Source: Vibrio metoecus (lineage in GTDB: Bacteria; Pseudomonadota; Gammaproteobacteria; Enterobacterales; Vibrionaceae). Taken from it: a stretch of DNA of 64,000 nt. The position numbers and the translations under genes are program-made. The stretch lies in assembly GCF_000696385.1 (NCBI RefSeq), contig NZ_JJMN01000045.1, positions 186,001-250,000 of the forward strand, read 5' to 3'. Position 1 is the stretch's first letter, and each line of letters starts with the position of its first letter. This document shows positions 16,522 through 25,656 of this stretch, piece by piece. The notes beneath the pieces are model-generated. The model was given only the letters and a program-made list of their open reading frames with translations. It ran no database searches and was not told the origin of the DNA.

Positions 16522-17423
16522 CGCGACTTCTCCTTACACTGCGGCCGATCAACCACTGATTGATGACCGTAAACAGCGCCAAAATGACCATCAACAAGGT
16601 CGATATCGCGGCGGCGAGGTTAGGTTCTAGAAATAAATCGCCCGAAACGAGGCTAGCAATACGAATGGTGATCAGGTTGTAATTACCCGATGTCAGTGCA
16701 TACACGCTGGCGTAGGCACCCATGGCATTGGCCACTAAAATGATCAAGGTACCCAGTAGCGCGGGGGATAACACCGGCAGCGCGACGTTCAGCCAATACT
16801 GCCGATGGGTGGCACCCAATAACGCCGCGGCTTCCTGCCATGTATCATCCAAAGCATCAAACGCTGGGTACAGTAACAACATGGCTAACGGGATCTGGAA
16901 ATAGATATAAATCGCGAGCAGTCCCCACTTGCCATATAGATCAAACTCCCCTAGCAGACCATACTGCTTGAGGAGCAGCGTGACGGCGCCATTGGTACCT
17001 AAAATAATGATAAAGGCGAATGCCAACGGCACTCCGGCAAAGTTGCTGCTCATATTGGTAAAGGCAATGACCCCATCGCGAATTTTACTGTTCACGCGCC
17101 GCAACGCCGCAACCCACAGCACCGCCAAACCTAAACCAATCACTGCCGACCAAAGTGACAACCACAAACTATTGGTAAAGGCTTGACGCATGAACGCGGA
17201 ATTCATCACCTCGACATAATTGTCCAACCCCCACTCACCTTGCGCCAAAAAGCTGTTCACTAACACCCACAACATAGGCGCTAACTGAAAATAAAAAAAA
17301 CAGCGCCACAAACGGTAATAACCATACAGCGGGCAGTAAGCGATGCTGCATCACCTTGAGTGCCGTGTTCGGTTTGGCTTCCACCATTTGGGAGGTATTC
17401 GTCATGCTCATCGATCCTTTCAT
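16511..17423 (-). CDS. phnU: ABC transporter permease, phosphonate/AEP type (PhnU-like), frameshifted
   Basis: The first permease of the transporter. The body in one frame (QLAPMLWVLVNSFL...) carries six membrane segments and the EAA loop QEAAALLGATHRQYWLNVALPVL. The N-terminus (MSMTNTSQMVEAKPNTALKV, then LLPAVWLLPFVALFF) is in another frame and joins if one base is dropped from the 8-A run at 17293-17300 (plus-strand view), giving VALFFYFQLAPMLW. Start candidates are 17423 (ATGA overlap with the phosphodiesterase stop) and 17411 (AAGGA just upstream). About 300 residues. Confidence 0.78.
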
Positions 17424-18226
17424 GGCTGTAACACCCCCTCCGGCCAAGGTTTGTTATGCGCCAATCCCAATAGCTCACAAACCAAGCCACAGATCTCGGT
17501 TTGTTTGACAGTGGCGGGTAGCAAGCTGAATTGGCTGCCTAACAAATAAAGGGGGACTTGGCGTTCTTCATTCAAGGTTCCACCATGTGAGCAATCTTGA
17601 TTCATGCCGTGGTCACTGGTGATCAGCAGTTGGTAGCCTTCATTGAGCCACTGCTCAATATAGCGACCTAATAACGAGTCCATTTTTCTTGCGCTGTTAC
17701 GGTACTGTGCTGAGTCTAAGCCGAACTGATGCCCGGCATCATCAATATTCATCGGGTGTAGTAATAGAAAATCCGGATCATGCTGACGACGTAACCACTC
17801 TCCATCAAGCAATAACGCTTCGTCCGGATAATGGTCCCAATGATAAAAACAACCATGTTGGATATTGAGTGATGTGTCTTGCGTAAAGCGATCACGAATG
17901 GGGTCGTAGGGCGCGCGGTTATAGAGCTCACTGACCCAATGATAAGCGGCGGCGGCCGTCACTTTATTTTGGGCTCTCGCGAGACTGAAAATTGACTCAT
18001 GATGCGAGCGGCGAACCACTTGATTGCTGATGATACCGCTATCGGTTGGGCGAACTCCCGTTAATAAACACTCGTATAAAGGACGAGATAACGAGGGTAA
18101 TTCACTTTCGACGAGATAAAGCGCTGCTCTTTGCTGCTCAACCAAAGCTTGCAAGTAGCCCAAACAGTGTTGGGCTACTTGATAGTTGAGTCCATCCAGA
18201 ACAACGAGGATGACTTTATGACTCAT
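17420..18226 (-). CDS. Cytoplasmic alkaline-phosphatase-superfamily phosphodiesterase (NPP type)
   Basis: A 268-residue member of the alkaline phosphatase/nucleotide pyrophosphatase superfamily. Metal ligands are recognisable: D11 in VVLDGLN, D162 and H166 in NIDDAGHQFG, D205-H206 in SDHGMN, and H214. The nucleophile position reads SLSRP, with S47 where the family usually has threonine. There is no signal peptide, so it should act in the cytoplasm. It is inserted between the binding-protein and permease genes of a phosphonate-type ABC operon, and so probably hydrolyses an imported phosphodiester or phosphonate ester. Family assignment is firm; the substrate is inferred only from context. Confidence 0.78.
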   Translation of the reverse strand: MSHKVILVVLDGLNYQVAQHCLGYLQALVEQQRAALYLVESELPSLSRPLYECLLTGVRPTDSGIISNQVVRRSHHESIFSLARAQNKVTAAAAYHWVSELYNRAPYDPIRDRFTQDTSLNIQHGCFYHWDHYPDEALLLDGEWLRRQHDPDFLLLHPMNIDDAGHQFGLDSAQYRNSARKMDSLLGRYIEQWLNEGYQLLITSDHGMNQDCSHGGTLNEERQVPLYLLGSQFSLLPATVKQTEICGLVCELLGLAHNKPWPEGVLQP

Positions 18227-18235
18227 AACAAGCTC

Positions 18236-19301
18236 TTATTGTTGATGGATCAGAACCGATTCCTGCCACTGACGAGGCAGTTTACGTGCCGATTTTTCCC
18301 ATGCGGTAAAATCTGTCACAGGGTGCACATTGCGGTATTGGTCATTCGCCAACAATTTAGCTCGTACCGCTTCTGGCAATTCAACCGTGTTGCGGATAGG
18401 GCGAGCGTAGCCTTGCGCTAGGTTAATTTGGCCTTGGTCACTAAAAATGTACTCACGCGCTAATTTCGCTGCGTTAGGGTTTTTCGCAAATTTATTGATG
18501 ATGGTGGTATAGCCGGAGATCACTGAGCCGTCTTGAGGAATTGAAACAGCAAAGCGTTCACGGTCAATTTGATCACGATAGCTTAGTGCATTGAAATCCC
18601 ACAGAATTGCGACTTCAACTTCACCTTTTTCCAGATTCGCGATGCTCGGATCGGTAAATGAAAGGCGCTTTTGCTTAGCTAATTCAGCAAAAAAATCGAG
18701 CGCGGGTTGTAAGTTTGCCTCGTTCCCACCTTTGGCAAAAGCGGCAGCAAGCACAGCATTGTTGGCTTGAGCCGCCACACCGACATCGCCGACGGCGACT
18801 TTGTAATCCCCCTTGAGCAAATCATCCCACGTTTGCGGCACTTGCTTCACTAACTGAGTATTGGTGATGAAAGCAATGGTTCCTGTGTACGCCAATGCCC
18901 AGTGACCGTCTTTATCTTTCGCCCACGCTGGAATTTCATCCCATGTTGACGGCTTGTACGCTTGAGTCACCCCTTTCTCTACCGCAACGCGCGCAAAAGC
19001 AAACCCCACATCGCCAATGTCAGCGGTCGCGTTTTTCTTCTCCGGCTTCAAATTTAGCGATCTCTTGCGCCGAACTCATATCGGTATCTTGGTGCTTCAC
19101 ACCATATTTGGCTTGCAGATCAACCCAAGTGTCTTTCCAGTTCGCCCAACTGTCTGGCATACCGACGCTGTAAACTGCACCTTCTTTTTGCGCAGCTTCA
19201 ATCAAAGAATTCAAATCGGCATCTTTTGCCATGACACTGGCTGAAATACCCATCATCAGGCTTGTAGAAAGTAGTATTGAACGGCTCAGTAACGTTTTCA
19301 T
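18236..19301 (-). CDS. phnS: ABC transporter substrate-binding protein, phosphonate/AEP type (PhnS-like), frameshifted
   Basis: A periplasmic binding protein of the iron/AEP group, about 355 residues. A signal peptide (MKTLLSRSILLSTSLMMGIS, cleavage near VMA) is followed by LIEAAQKEGAVYSVGMPDSW, typical of the family. The frame breaks in the run at 19032-19036; dropping one base joins AQEIAKFEAGEE to NATADIGDVGFAFARVAVEKG. I start at 19301 because GGAG lies just upstream; an in-frame ATG at 19310 is possible. It is the first gene of the operon and is divergent from the PhnR-like regulator. Confidence 0.82.
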
Positions 19302-19315
19302 TGTCTCCATCCTTC

Positions 19316-19327
19316 TGGACTAGGTCA
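19316..19327. promoter_or_regulatory. Candidate PhnR operator in front of phnS
   Basis: TGGACTAGGTCA is an imperfect dyad ending 14 nt before the phnS start. A near-identical copy (19498-19509) lies before the regulator gene. Both resemble the palindrome TGGTCTAGACCA, matching at 9 and 10 of 12 positions. Confidence 0.55.
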
Positions 19328-19497
19328 GTAAGTTCTAATCGTTACCTTAAGCCGCGAATGTGACGATTTATCAGCAGTTATTTGACACTTTTGCTCGCTT
19401 TTGATGACATTTTGGTTGCTTTGCCACCGTTATCATCCGGTCTCATTGTCATCAATCTGTTATCTGCATCCACTATGCTCAATACACATCATGCCAT

Positions 19498-19509
19498 TGG
19501 ACTAGATCA
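19498..19509. promoter_or_regulatory. Candidate PhnR operator in front of phnR
   Basis: TGGACTAGATCA, 4 nt before the preferred phnR start codon at 19514, sharing 11 of 12 bases with the site before phnS. Its position over the ribosome site would suit autorepression. Confidence 0.55.
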
Positions 19510-19513
19510 GAAG

Positions 19514-20233
19514 ATGAGAAAATCGGGCTCGACCCAATTAAGTCGAATTACTTCCAGTTTGCGCCAACAAATTGCGGATGGCGTACTGTCTCAAGGACAG
19601 AAACTGCCTTCCGAACGCGAGCTCAGCGAACTCTTTAGCACCACGCGTATCACTTTAAAGGACGCCTTAATTGCACTGGAAACTGAAGGATTGATTTATC
19701 GTGAAGAGCGGCGGGGTTGGTTTGTCTCACCTGATCGAATTGTCTACAACCCACTCTCGCGTTGCCATTTCCACCAGATGATTCATGAGCAACATCGCCA
19801 CGCAACCACTCGGGTTATTAGCACACGCAGTGAGATGGCCAGTGGTGAATACGCCAAAGCCTTGACCATCCAGCACATCACGCCCATTCATATTATTGAA
19901 CGTTTACGCTGCATTGACGGGCGTGCCGTACTGTTTGTCGAAAACTTACTGAAAGCGGCACTGTTTCCACACATCTTACAATGTGATTTAAGCCAGTCGC
20001 TCACCGCGCTGTATCGCGAAAAGTACGGCTACCAAACCTGCCGTTCGATATTTGAAGTGATCCCTACTTCAGCGCCTAGCCATGTGGCGAAAGCTCTGAA
20101 TTTAGCAGCAGGTCAGCCTGTGTTGAAAATTTGCCGAATCAATTATCAGCAAGAAGGGCACTTAATGGATGCAGAGTTTGAATATTGGCGGCCAGATGCG
20201 GTGGTGATCCGCATCGATAGTGACAATCACTAA
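19514..20233 (+). CDS. phnR: GntR-family regulator with UTRA domain (PhnR-like)
   Basis: About 239 residues. The N-terminal winged helix (LPSERELSELFSTTRITLKDALIALE) and the following RRGWFVSPDR closely resemble the PhnR regulator of 2-aminoethylphosphonate genes in Salmonella as I remember it. The C-terminal UTRA ligand domain ends in EYWRPDAVVIRID, also PhnR-like. The frame is open back to 19382, but a candidate operator copy lies at 19498-19509 and the resulting length equals the known protein, so I prefer the ATG at 19514. It is divergent from phnS and should control the whole operon. Confidence 0.82.
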   Translation: MRKSGSTQLSRITSSLRQQIADGVLSQGQKLPSERELSELFSTTRITLKDALIALETEGLIYREERRGWFVSPDRIVYNPLSRCHFHQMIHEQHRHATTRVISTRSEMASGEYAKALTIQHITPIHIIERLRCIDGRAVLFVENLLKAALFPHILQCDLSQSLTALYREKYGYQTCRSIFEVIPTSAPSHVAKALNLAAGQPVLKICRINYQQEGHLMDAEFEYWRPDAVVIRIDSDNH

Positions 20234-20252
20234 GGCCGCCGAGAGTCTTCCG

Positions 20253-21548
20253 CTAGTTTAACGGTGTTTCATCACCCGTGGAGGGTTCATTCAACAGCTC
20301 CGTGCTCGGAGCTTCGCCACTGGCTAAAGGTGTGCCGACCACTTCATCACTGATCGCCACAATGTCACTTTTGGGCGGCTCAGGAAAAGCCACAAACGTC
20401 GTGCTCGCCACCAACAACAAAGATAACGCCGTCACTACCGCCGATGAAAAATTCATCAATTTATCTTTACGTTGTACTTGTAACCAAGCTGGAATCCACA
20501 ATGTCGTGCAGAGCAGCAGAATGATCGGCGTGTGCCACATCGATTCACGCGTAGTCAGAAGCCAAGGTGCGGTGATAAAAATCAACACGGTTTGCCAAGT
20601 AAAAACTTGTAATGAATGACGGCCAAGATAACTCAGTGGCTCATACACTAATGCAGTCGGGAAAAAGCGGATCACAACAGAAATTAAGTAGATCCACACA
20701 CTCAAGCTCAGTACACGTAACCAGCCAAGCTCTGGCTTACTTGAAGCCGCGTACACCATCTTCTTAGTAATACCAAGTGGTGTTAAAAGATCGCGGTAAG
20801 CCATAAAGATAAGCAAAGCGATGACAGCACACAGCCACGTTAATTTAGGATGATACCAAACCAAATCACCTTGACGCTTGCTGTAGCCTAGCGCGCCACC
20901 AAAGAAAAACAGCAGTTGCCAAGCAAACGGATCAAAGTAACCCAGCTCAGGAATGTATTCCGCCGAAAGCGACTTAAACATGGGGGTTAGCATTGAGGAT
21001 TGAATCCAACCACTGCTTGCCCATACCACCACACTCAGCGCGAGTACCCATTTGAGATAGCCACGACGAAACCCATACAGAGCCAGAGGAAATACCAGCA
21101 TATACATAATATACAGCGGTAAAATTTCCAAATAAGCGGGTTTATTGAGTAGCAAGAAACTCATCAGCATGGTCATGAATGGCATGTTAGGCAGATTGCT
21201 AAAGCTGCCACCAAACACGGTCACTTGCTCGGCAAAATAGTGGCTGCCCAATAAAAACCAGAGCATGGCGATAAAGAGTGCGGCCATATGGTATTTGTAG
21301 ATCGTAAAAGCACGATGCCACACTTTATTGGTCGCCTGACGGTCAGAATACTCGCGGCGGCTATAAACCATACCAGCCAGTAATCCCGACATAAAAATAA
21401 AACCCTCTGCTGCACCAAATACACCGATAGGCTCATGCGTAAAGATTTGCAGAATGGTTGTACCGCCGCTGTACCAGATGAGATGGTTGAAGGTGATTAA
21501 CACCAACAAGAGTCCTCGAATACTGTCCAATGCGGGGATGCGTTTCAT
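20253..21548 (-). CDS. OpgC-like membrane acyltransferase
   Basis: A 431-residue inner-membrane protein with about ten membrane segments. The N-terminus PALDSIRGLLLVLITFNHL and FGAAEGFIFMSGLLAGMVYSRR are the OpgC (PF10129-type) signatures. OpgC transfers succinyl groups to periplasmic glucans in enterobacteria; the acceptor here is unknown. The C-terminal ~45 residues form an acidic, low-complexity tail (SGEAPSTELLNEPSTGDE). It is convergent with phnR after only 19 nt. Intact. Confidence 0.82.
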   Translation of the reverse strand: MKRIPALDSIRGLLLVLITFNHLIWYSGGTTILQIFTHEPIGVFGAAEGFIFMSGLLAGMVYSRREYSDRQATNKVWHRAFTIYKYHMAALFIAMLWFLLGSHYFAEQVTVFGGSFSNLPNMPFMTMLMSFLLLNKPAYLEILPLYIMYMLVFPLALYGFRRGYLKWVLALSVVVWASSGWIQSSMLTPMFKSLSAEYIPELGYFDPFAWQLLFFFGGALGYSKRQGDLVWYHPKLTWLCAVIALLIFMAYRDLLTPLGITKKMVYAASSKPELGWLRVLSLSVWIYLISVVIRFFPTALVYEPLSYLGRHSLQVFTWQTVLIFITAPWLLTTRESMWHTPIILLLCTTLWIPAWLQVQRKDKLMNFSSAVVTALSLLLVASTTFVAFPEPPKSDIVAISDEVVGTPLASGEAPSTELLNEPSTGDETPLN

Positions 21549-21880
21549 GGGTAGTCTCCCTGCATTTTCAGTGCAAAAAAATCGACAACAGATGACGATT
21601 TTTAATCAACTAAAAATGCGGATAAGCGGTTGAATATATTGGGTAATACGGCAGGACGGTGATATCTAGTTTGGACTTCCCTCTCCCTGAGCACGCGGAT
21701 CCTTGCACCACCTGATGTCTTTGTAAATAGGGGGCATAAAAAAAACCGAGAGGTCGCACAGCCTGTGTTCATTTTCATGCAACACTTTACCGCCAACCAT
21801 CAAGTTAATGAGAATTAATTGCAACAAAAGGCATCTTTCTTTAAGCTGCCCACATTCATGCATTACCTGATTCCGATCTC
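21549..21880. other. Intergenic region between opgC-like and fhuF-like genes
   Basis: A 332-nt region between divergent genes. I see a Fur-box-like site at 21809-21823 and no convincing gene. Short ORFs here lack ribosome sites and family resemblance. The rest should hold the two promoters. Confidence 0.6.
21809..21823. promoter_or_regulatory. Fur-box-like site before the fhuF-like gene
   Basis: tgagaattaattgca matches the 7-1-7 Fur consensus TGATAAT-N-ATTATCA at 11 of 14 positions. It lies 58 nt before the ATG at 21881. Confidence 0.5.
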
Positions 21881-22606
21881 ATGACCGAACCTTCTTTCTT
21901 CGCCGAACTCTTTGAACACTGCCGCAAAATCACGCCTTATCTCAACGGTCAATGGGCATCAGATTCCGCTCAAGCAGATCCTGTGATCCAATGGGATCAC
22001 GCATGCTCTGAGCGTATTCAAACTCTCTATCGGAATCTGCAAGAAGCTCATCCAGAAGCGGGAGCTGCCTACTGGTTAACGCGCACTTGGACACTGCTGT
22101 GCTGGCAGCCCATCTATGTGGCTTTTGTGGCGATTTATGCTTGCCGTGGCTTACCGCAGTTATCTTCCATCGCGCAAAATGTTCAAACAACCTTTGTGAG
22201 TGGTTTTCATTTCAACTCATTGAAATATCATGAAGGATCCGAGCGCGATCTGATTATTCAGGCTGGCAAAGAGTTGGTCGAGCTGTTCGAATATTTTCGT
22301 CTCGAAATGGAAGATTGGACGCGCATCCGGCCGGGGTTCACCCATCATCTTTTTGCAGACAGTGTGTTGGGTTGCTTAACCCGATTTCAGGCGTTTTACC
22401 CTCATCTTTCTGAGCAGGAGCTATTGGCACAAGCTCATTTATGGCTAGAAGCCTGTGGTTTACCCACCAAGTTAGCGCAATCCTTAAGTTACAGCCCTGA
22501 GACTCAGACTCTCTCTCACGTTCGAACCAGTTGTTGCTTGGTGTATAAGTGCCAAGGTCGCAAACTCTGTCGGGACTGCCCAAGACATCCCGACAATAAA
22601 AATTAA
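21881..22606 (+). CDS. Siderophore-iron reductase, FhuF-like
   Basis: A 241-residue cytoplasmic protein ending in the FhuF-type [2Fe-2S] cysteine cluster: CC-x10-C-x2-C in CCLVYKCQGRKLCRDCPRHP. FhuF-family proteins reduce ferric iron from hydroxamate siderophores after import. Aerobactin is a citrate-hydroxamate, so this fits the neighbouring locus. A Fur-box-like site lies upstream. Convergent with the MFS gene across a 9-nt gap. Intact; start ATG at 21881. Confidence 0.85.
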   Translation: MTEPSFFAELFEHCRKITPYLNGQWASDSAQADPVIQWDHACSERIQTLYRNLQEAHPEAGAAYWLTRTWTLLCWQPIYVAFVAIYACRGLPQLSSIAQNVQTTFVSGFHFNSLKYHEGSERDLIIQAGKELVELFEYFRLEMEDWTRIRPGFTHHLFADSVLGCLTRFQAFYPHLSEQELLAQAHLWLEACGLPTKLAQSLSYSPETQTLSHVRTSCCLVYKCQGRKLCRDCPRHPDNKN

Positions 22607-22615
22607 ACGAAAGAG

Positions 22616-23826
22616 TTAAGAGCTACTTTCAGCGTGGACTGACTTGGATGGTGCAGGCGCAAAGGCTGTCCATACAATGATCAACGCGAAGAATACACAC
22701 AAGTAAATCGGATAATGTGGCGAAAGCGTTGCACTAAAGGCCAACAAAGACGCTAAACCATAGCCGATGGTGTGTGACATGGAAATGTAACCCGCAACCG
22801 CTCCTGGCGCATCCGAATATTGACCCGTTGCCGCAGTGGTATAAGCAGGAACAAGCAACGCCGCACCGCATGCCGTTAATACCATCGCCAAGGCTAACAC
22901 CCAGACATGGGTGACTAAAAATAAAGCCAAACCCACGACCAACAGCCCAGCCCCAAAGCGATACATCTGCTCTGCTGACAATTTCTTTTTCTTAATCACC
23001 ATCACTTGAGTCACAAAAGTACAAGCTGCGCTGATGGTGAGAAGCAGCCCAATCGCATCACTAATGCGGCTCGTCGGCCAATCGGTCAGTGCGCTGAGCA
23101 GCGGTGAAAAACTGTATTGCAGTAATGAAATGGCCGTACACAACAGTAATCCACTGGCGAGAAAACGCCACAAACGGCGACTTGGCAACAAAGGCAACGA
23201 GGAGCGAGAACGATTCTCTGGAGAGGAAAGCTGTGGTGTGGGCAAGAAGCAGGTACCAACCAAAGCGATCATAGGTAGCAGCACCATCATGAATAAGGGC
23301 GCGAATGGTGACACTTTCAGCGCTAACAGCGAAATAACGGGGCCAATCAAACGCCCCACACTCAACCCGATGCTGACTGACGTGATAGCTTGTAACCGAT
23401 GTTGCTCACCACACAACACTATCGCCCAGTGCTGGCTAGCAGGTACCATCCCCGAAACAGTGCAACCGTAAATCACGCGTGCCACTGCTAGCCCTATCAA
23501 ACACAGCGTTGAGATTGAAGCGTAATCTCGACTGGCCATAGCAAACAGAGCCAACAAGGAAAAGCTCACCGCCATACCTGCGAGAGCCTGAATTACCACA
23601 TGTTTAGGGCCATGTTGGTCGCTAACTCGCCCCCAAAATGGCGCAGAAGGCAAAAAAAAAAAACTGCCGAGTGCGATCAAAATAGACCATGTGGGAAGGT
23701 CAAATGCCGACTGTTCAACCAAAAAAACGGCAGTGAAACCAAAAGTCCGTTTTGGCCAATCCCCATTAACGCTGCTGCCAAACCAATCACCCCCAATTGG
23801 GAAGACCGTTTTTTCAAAAGAAACAT
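22616..23826 (-). CDS. MFS transporter, candidate siderophore exporter, frameshifted
   Basis: About 403 residues with 12 predicted membrane segments. The loop-2/3 motif GRVSDQHGPK is typical of MFS drug/siderophore exporters. The N-terminus (MFLLKKRSSQLGVIGLAAAL, then GIGQNGLLVSLPFF) joins the rest (LVEQSAFDLPTWS) only if one T is added to the 7-base run at 23721-23727. It is transcribed divergently from the FhuCDB-like importer across a region with a Fur-box-like site. I infer export of newly made aerobactin from context; the protein alone does not prove it. Confidence 0.75.
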
Positions 23827-23894
23827 AGTGATCGTCGCTATTGCTAAGTCAGATTAGGCCATCATTTTGATGTTCCAGTTACGCACAATGACAA

Positions 23895-23909
23895 TAAAAA
23901 CAATTATCA
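23895..23909. promoter_or_regulatory. Fur-box-like site between the MFS and ABC importer genes
   Basis: taaaaacaattatca keeps the full ATTATCA half of the Fur 7-1-7 consensus and 4 of 7 in the other half. It lies in the divergent intergenic region, 63 nt before the ATPase gene. Confidence 0.5.
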
Positions 23910-23971
23910 TTTATATTTTACCGTGTTAACATAACCTGCTCGTAACCAATAAATCAACTTTCCATTACATT

Positions 23972-24739
23972 ATGTTTCGACTTGTCGACACCTCATTTAG
24001 CATTGATGAGAAGCCTATTCTCTCAACCACTAATCTGACCTTCGAGTCTGGCAAGGTCACGACTCTACTCGGTCATAACGGCTGTGGTAAATCTACCCTC
24101 ATTAAACTGCTCAGCAGACAAAATAAGCCCACTTCAGGCCACGTTTTCTATGGCGACCAGCCTGTCCATGACCTGAGTAATATCGAGTTTGCTCACCAAG
24201 TGGCTTATTTACCCCAACATCCACCACTGACGGCTGGGGTTACGGTGCGCGAGTTGGTTTGTTTTGGCCGCTACCCGTGGAAAGGGGCTTTAGGGCGTTA
24301 CGATGCGCGAGACTACGCCATTGTGGATGAAGCAATGACCAAAGTGGGCTTGAGTGAATTTTCAGATCGTTTTGTTGCCACCCTCTCAGGCGGAGAAAGG
24401 CAGCGGGCTTGGGTTGCCATGTTACTCGCCCAGCAAAGTAAAACCCTCTTGCTTGATGAGCCTACTTCAGCCCTTGATATAGCGCATCAACATGAGTTGT
24501 TGGCCCTGATCCGCGAACTGAACCAAAGCTTAGCACTCACGGTGATCATGGTGCTGCACGATGTGAATATGGCCGCCAAGTTCAGTGATCATCTTATCGC
24601 TCTTCATTCCGGCCGAGTCATCGCACAAGGCACACCAGAACAGTTAATGAATCACGATACTTTGATGCAAATCTATGGCATGGAACTGGCGCTCTTTCCT
24701 CACCCACGCACAGGGCAAGCCATTAGCTATATCCCTTAA
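23972..24739 (+). CDS. Ferric-siderophore ABC importer ATPase (FhuC-like)
   Basis: A 255-residue ATPase. Walker A GHNGCGKST (about 34-42), signature LSGGERQRAWVAML, Walker B TLLLDEPTSALD and the H-loop MVLHDVNMAAKFSDH are present, in the FhuC/FepC style. It is followed by a binding protein and an FhuB-like permease, so it powers uptake of ferric hydroxamates. I recall an operon of this type named matCDB next to the aerobactin genes in V. mimicus; this is from memory and I do not assign the symbol. Intact. Confidence 0.9.
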   Translation: MFRLVDTSFSIDEKPILSTTNLTFESGKVTTLLGHNGCGKSTLIKLLSRQNKPTSGHVFYGDQPVHDLSNIEFAHQVAYLPQHPPLTAGVTVRELVCFGRYPWKGALGRYDARDYAIVDEAMTKVGLSEFSDRFVATLSGGERQRAWVAMLLAQQSKTLLLDEPTSALDIAHQHELLALIRELNQSLALTVIMVLHDVNMAAKFSDHLIALHSGRVIAQGTPEQLMNHDTLMQIYGMELALFPHPRTGQAISYIP

Positions 24740-24762
24740 ACAACGTAGAAAAGGATTCTGTT

Positions 24763-25656
24763 GTGAAGACGTTTATCACCCTACTGGTTTCCATGTTGGC
24801 CGTTCATGCATACGCCTTAGACATTCAACATGAAATGGGCAGCGCATCTTTCTCAGCGCCACCAAAGAAAGTGGTCGCGCTTGATTGGACGTTAGCCGAA
24901 ACCGTGCTCAGTTTAGGTGTGGAGCTACAAGGTGTAGCGGATGCCAAAGGCTATCAAGAATGGGTGGTTGAGCCTGCACTGAATCCCACCGTAACGAACG
25001 TCGGTTCAAGACATGAACCCAACATCGAACTACTGAGTGAACTCAAACCCGATGTCATTTTGATGAGTCAGCAGATGGCGGCCGCTTATGAGTCCCTCAA
25101 TAAAATCGCGCCTGTGGTGGTTTTAACTCTCTACAATGAACAAAAACAGCCGCTTAAGGCAGCCGAGTCCATCACTCGTTCTTTAGGCCAATTGTTCGGT
25201 AAAGAGCAGCAAGCAGAACAAGTGATTACGCAAACCCAAGCCAAACTGACAACCAATGGCGAGAAAATTCTCGCACAATCCCCAACAGCCAAAAGCCTTC
25301 TATTTGTACGGTTTATTAACGACAAAACCTTGCGCATTCATGGTCAAGGCTCACTAGCAGACGCAACGATCACCGCTATGGGACTCCGCAATAGCTGGCA
25401 TGAGCAAAGCAATGTATGGGGATTTACCACCACGGGCTTAGAAAAGCTCGCCGAACATCAACAAAGTAATGTGATGCTGTTTGGCCCACTCAAACCACAA
25501 GATCGCCAAGTGCTGCAAACGTCTCCGCTATGGCAGGTCATGGCGTTTACGCGCGAAAATGCTGTCTATGAGCTTCCTCCAATCTGGACCTTTGGTGGCC
25601 TTATTGCCGCGCAGCGTTTTAGTGACCACATCACCGAGCTGTTAGCCACACAATGA
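24763..25656 (+). CDS. Ferric-siderophore periplasmic binding protein (FhuD-like)
   Basis: A 297-residue periplasmic protein with a signal peptide (MKTFITLLVSMLAVHAYA). The body resembles FhuD/BtuF-type class III binding proteins: KKVVALDWTLAETVLSLGV and ELLSELKPDVILMSQQ near the N-terminus. It starts with GTG, preceded by AAGGA. It lies 23 nt after the ATPase gene, and its last codons overlap the start of the permease gene (ATGATGA). Expected to bind ferric-aerobactin released by IutA. Confidence 0.88.
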   Translation: MKTFITLLVSMLAVHAYALDIQHEMGSASFSAPPKKVVALDWTLAETVLSLGVELQGVADAKGYQEWVVEPALNPTVTNVGSRHEPNIELLSELKPDVILMSQQMAAAYESLNKIAPVVVLTLYNEQKQPLKAAESITRSLGQLFGKEQQAEQVITQTQAKLTTNGEKILAQSPTAKSLLFVRFINDKTLRIHGQGSLADATITAMGLRNSWHEQSNVWGFTTTGLEKLAEHQQSNVMLFGPLKPQDRQVLQTSPLWQVMAFTRENAVYELPPIWTFGGLIAAQRFSDHITELLATQ

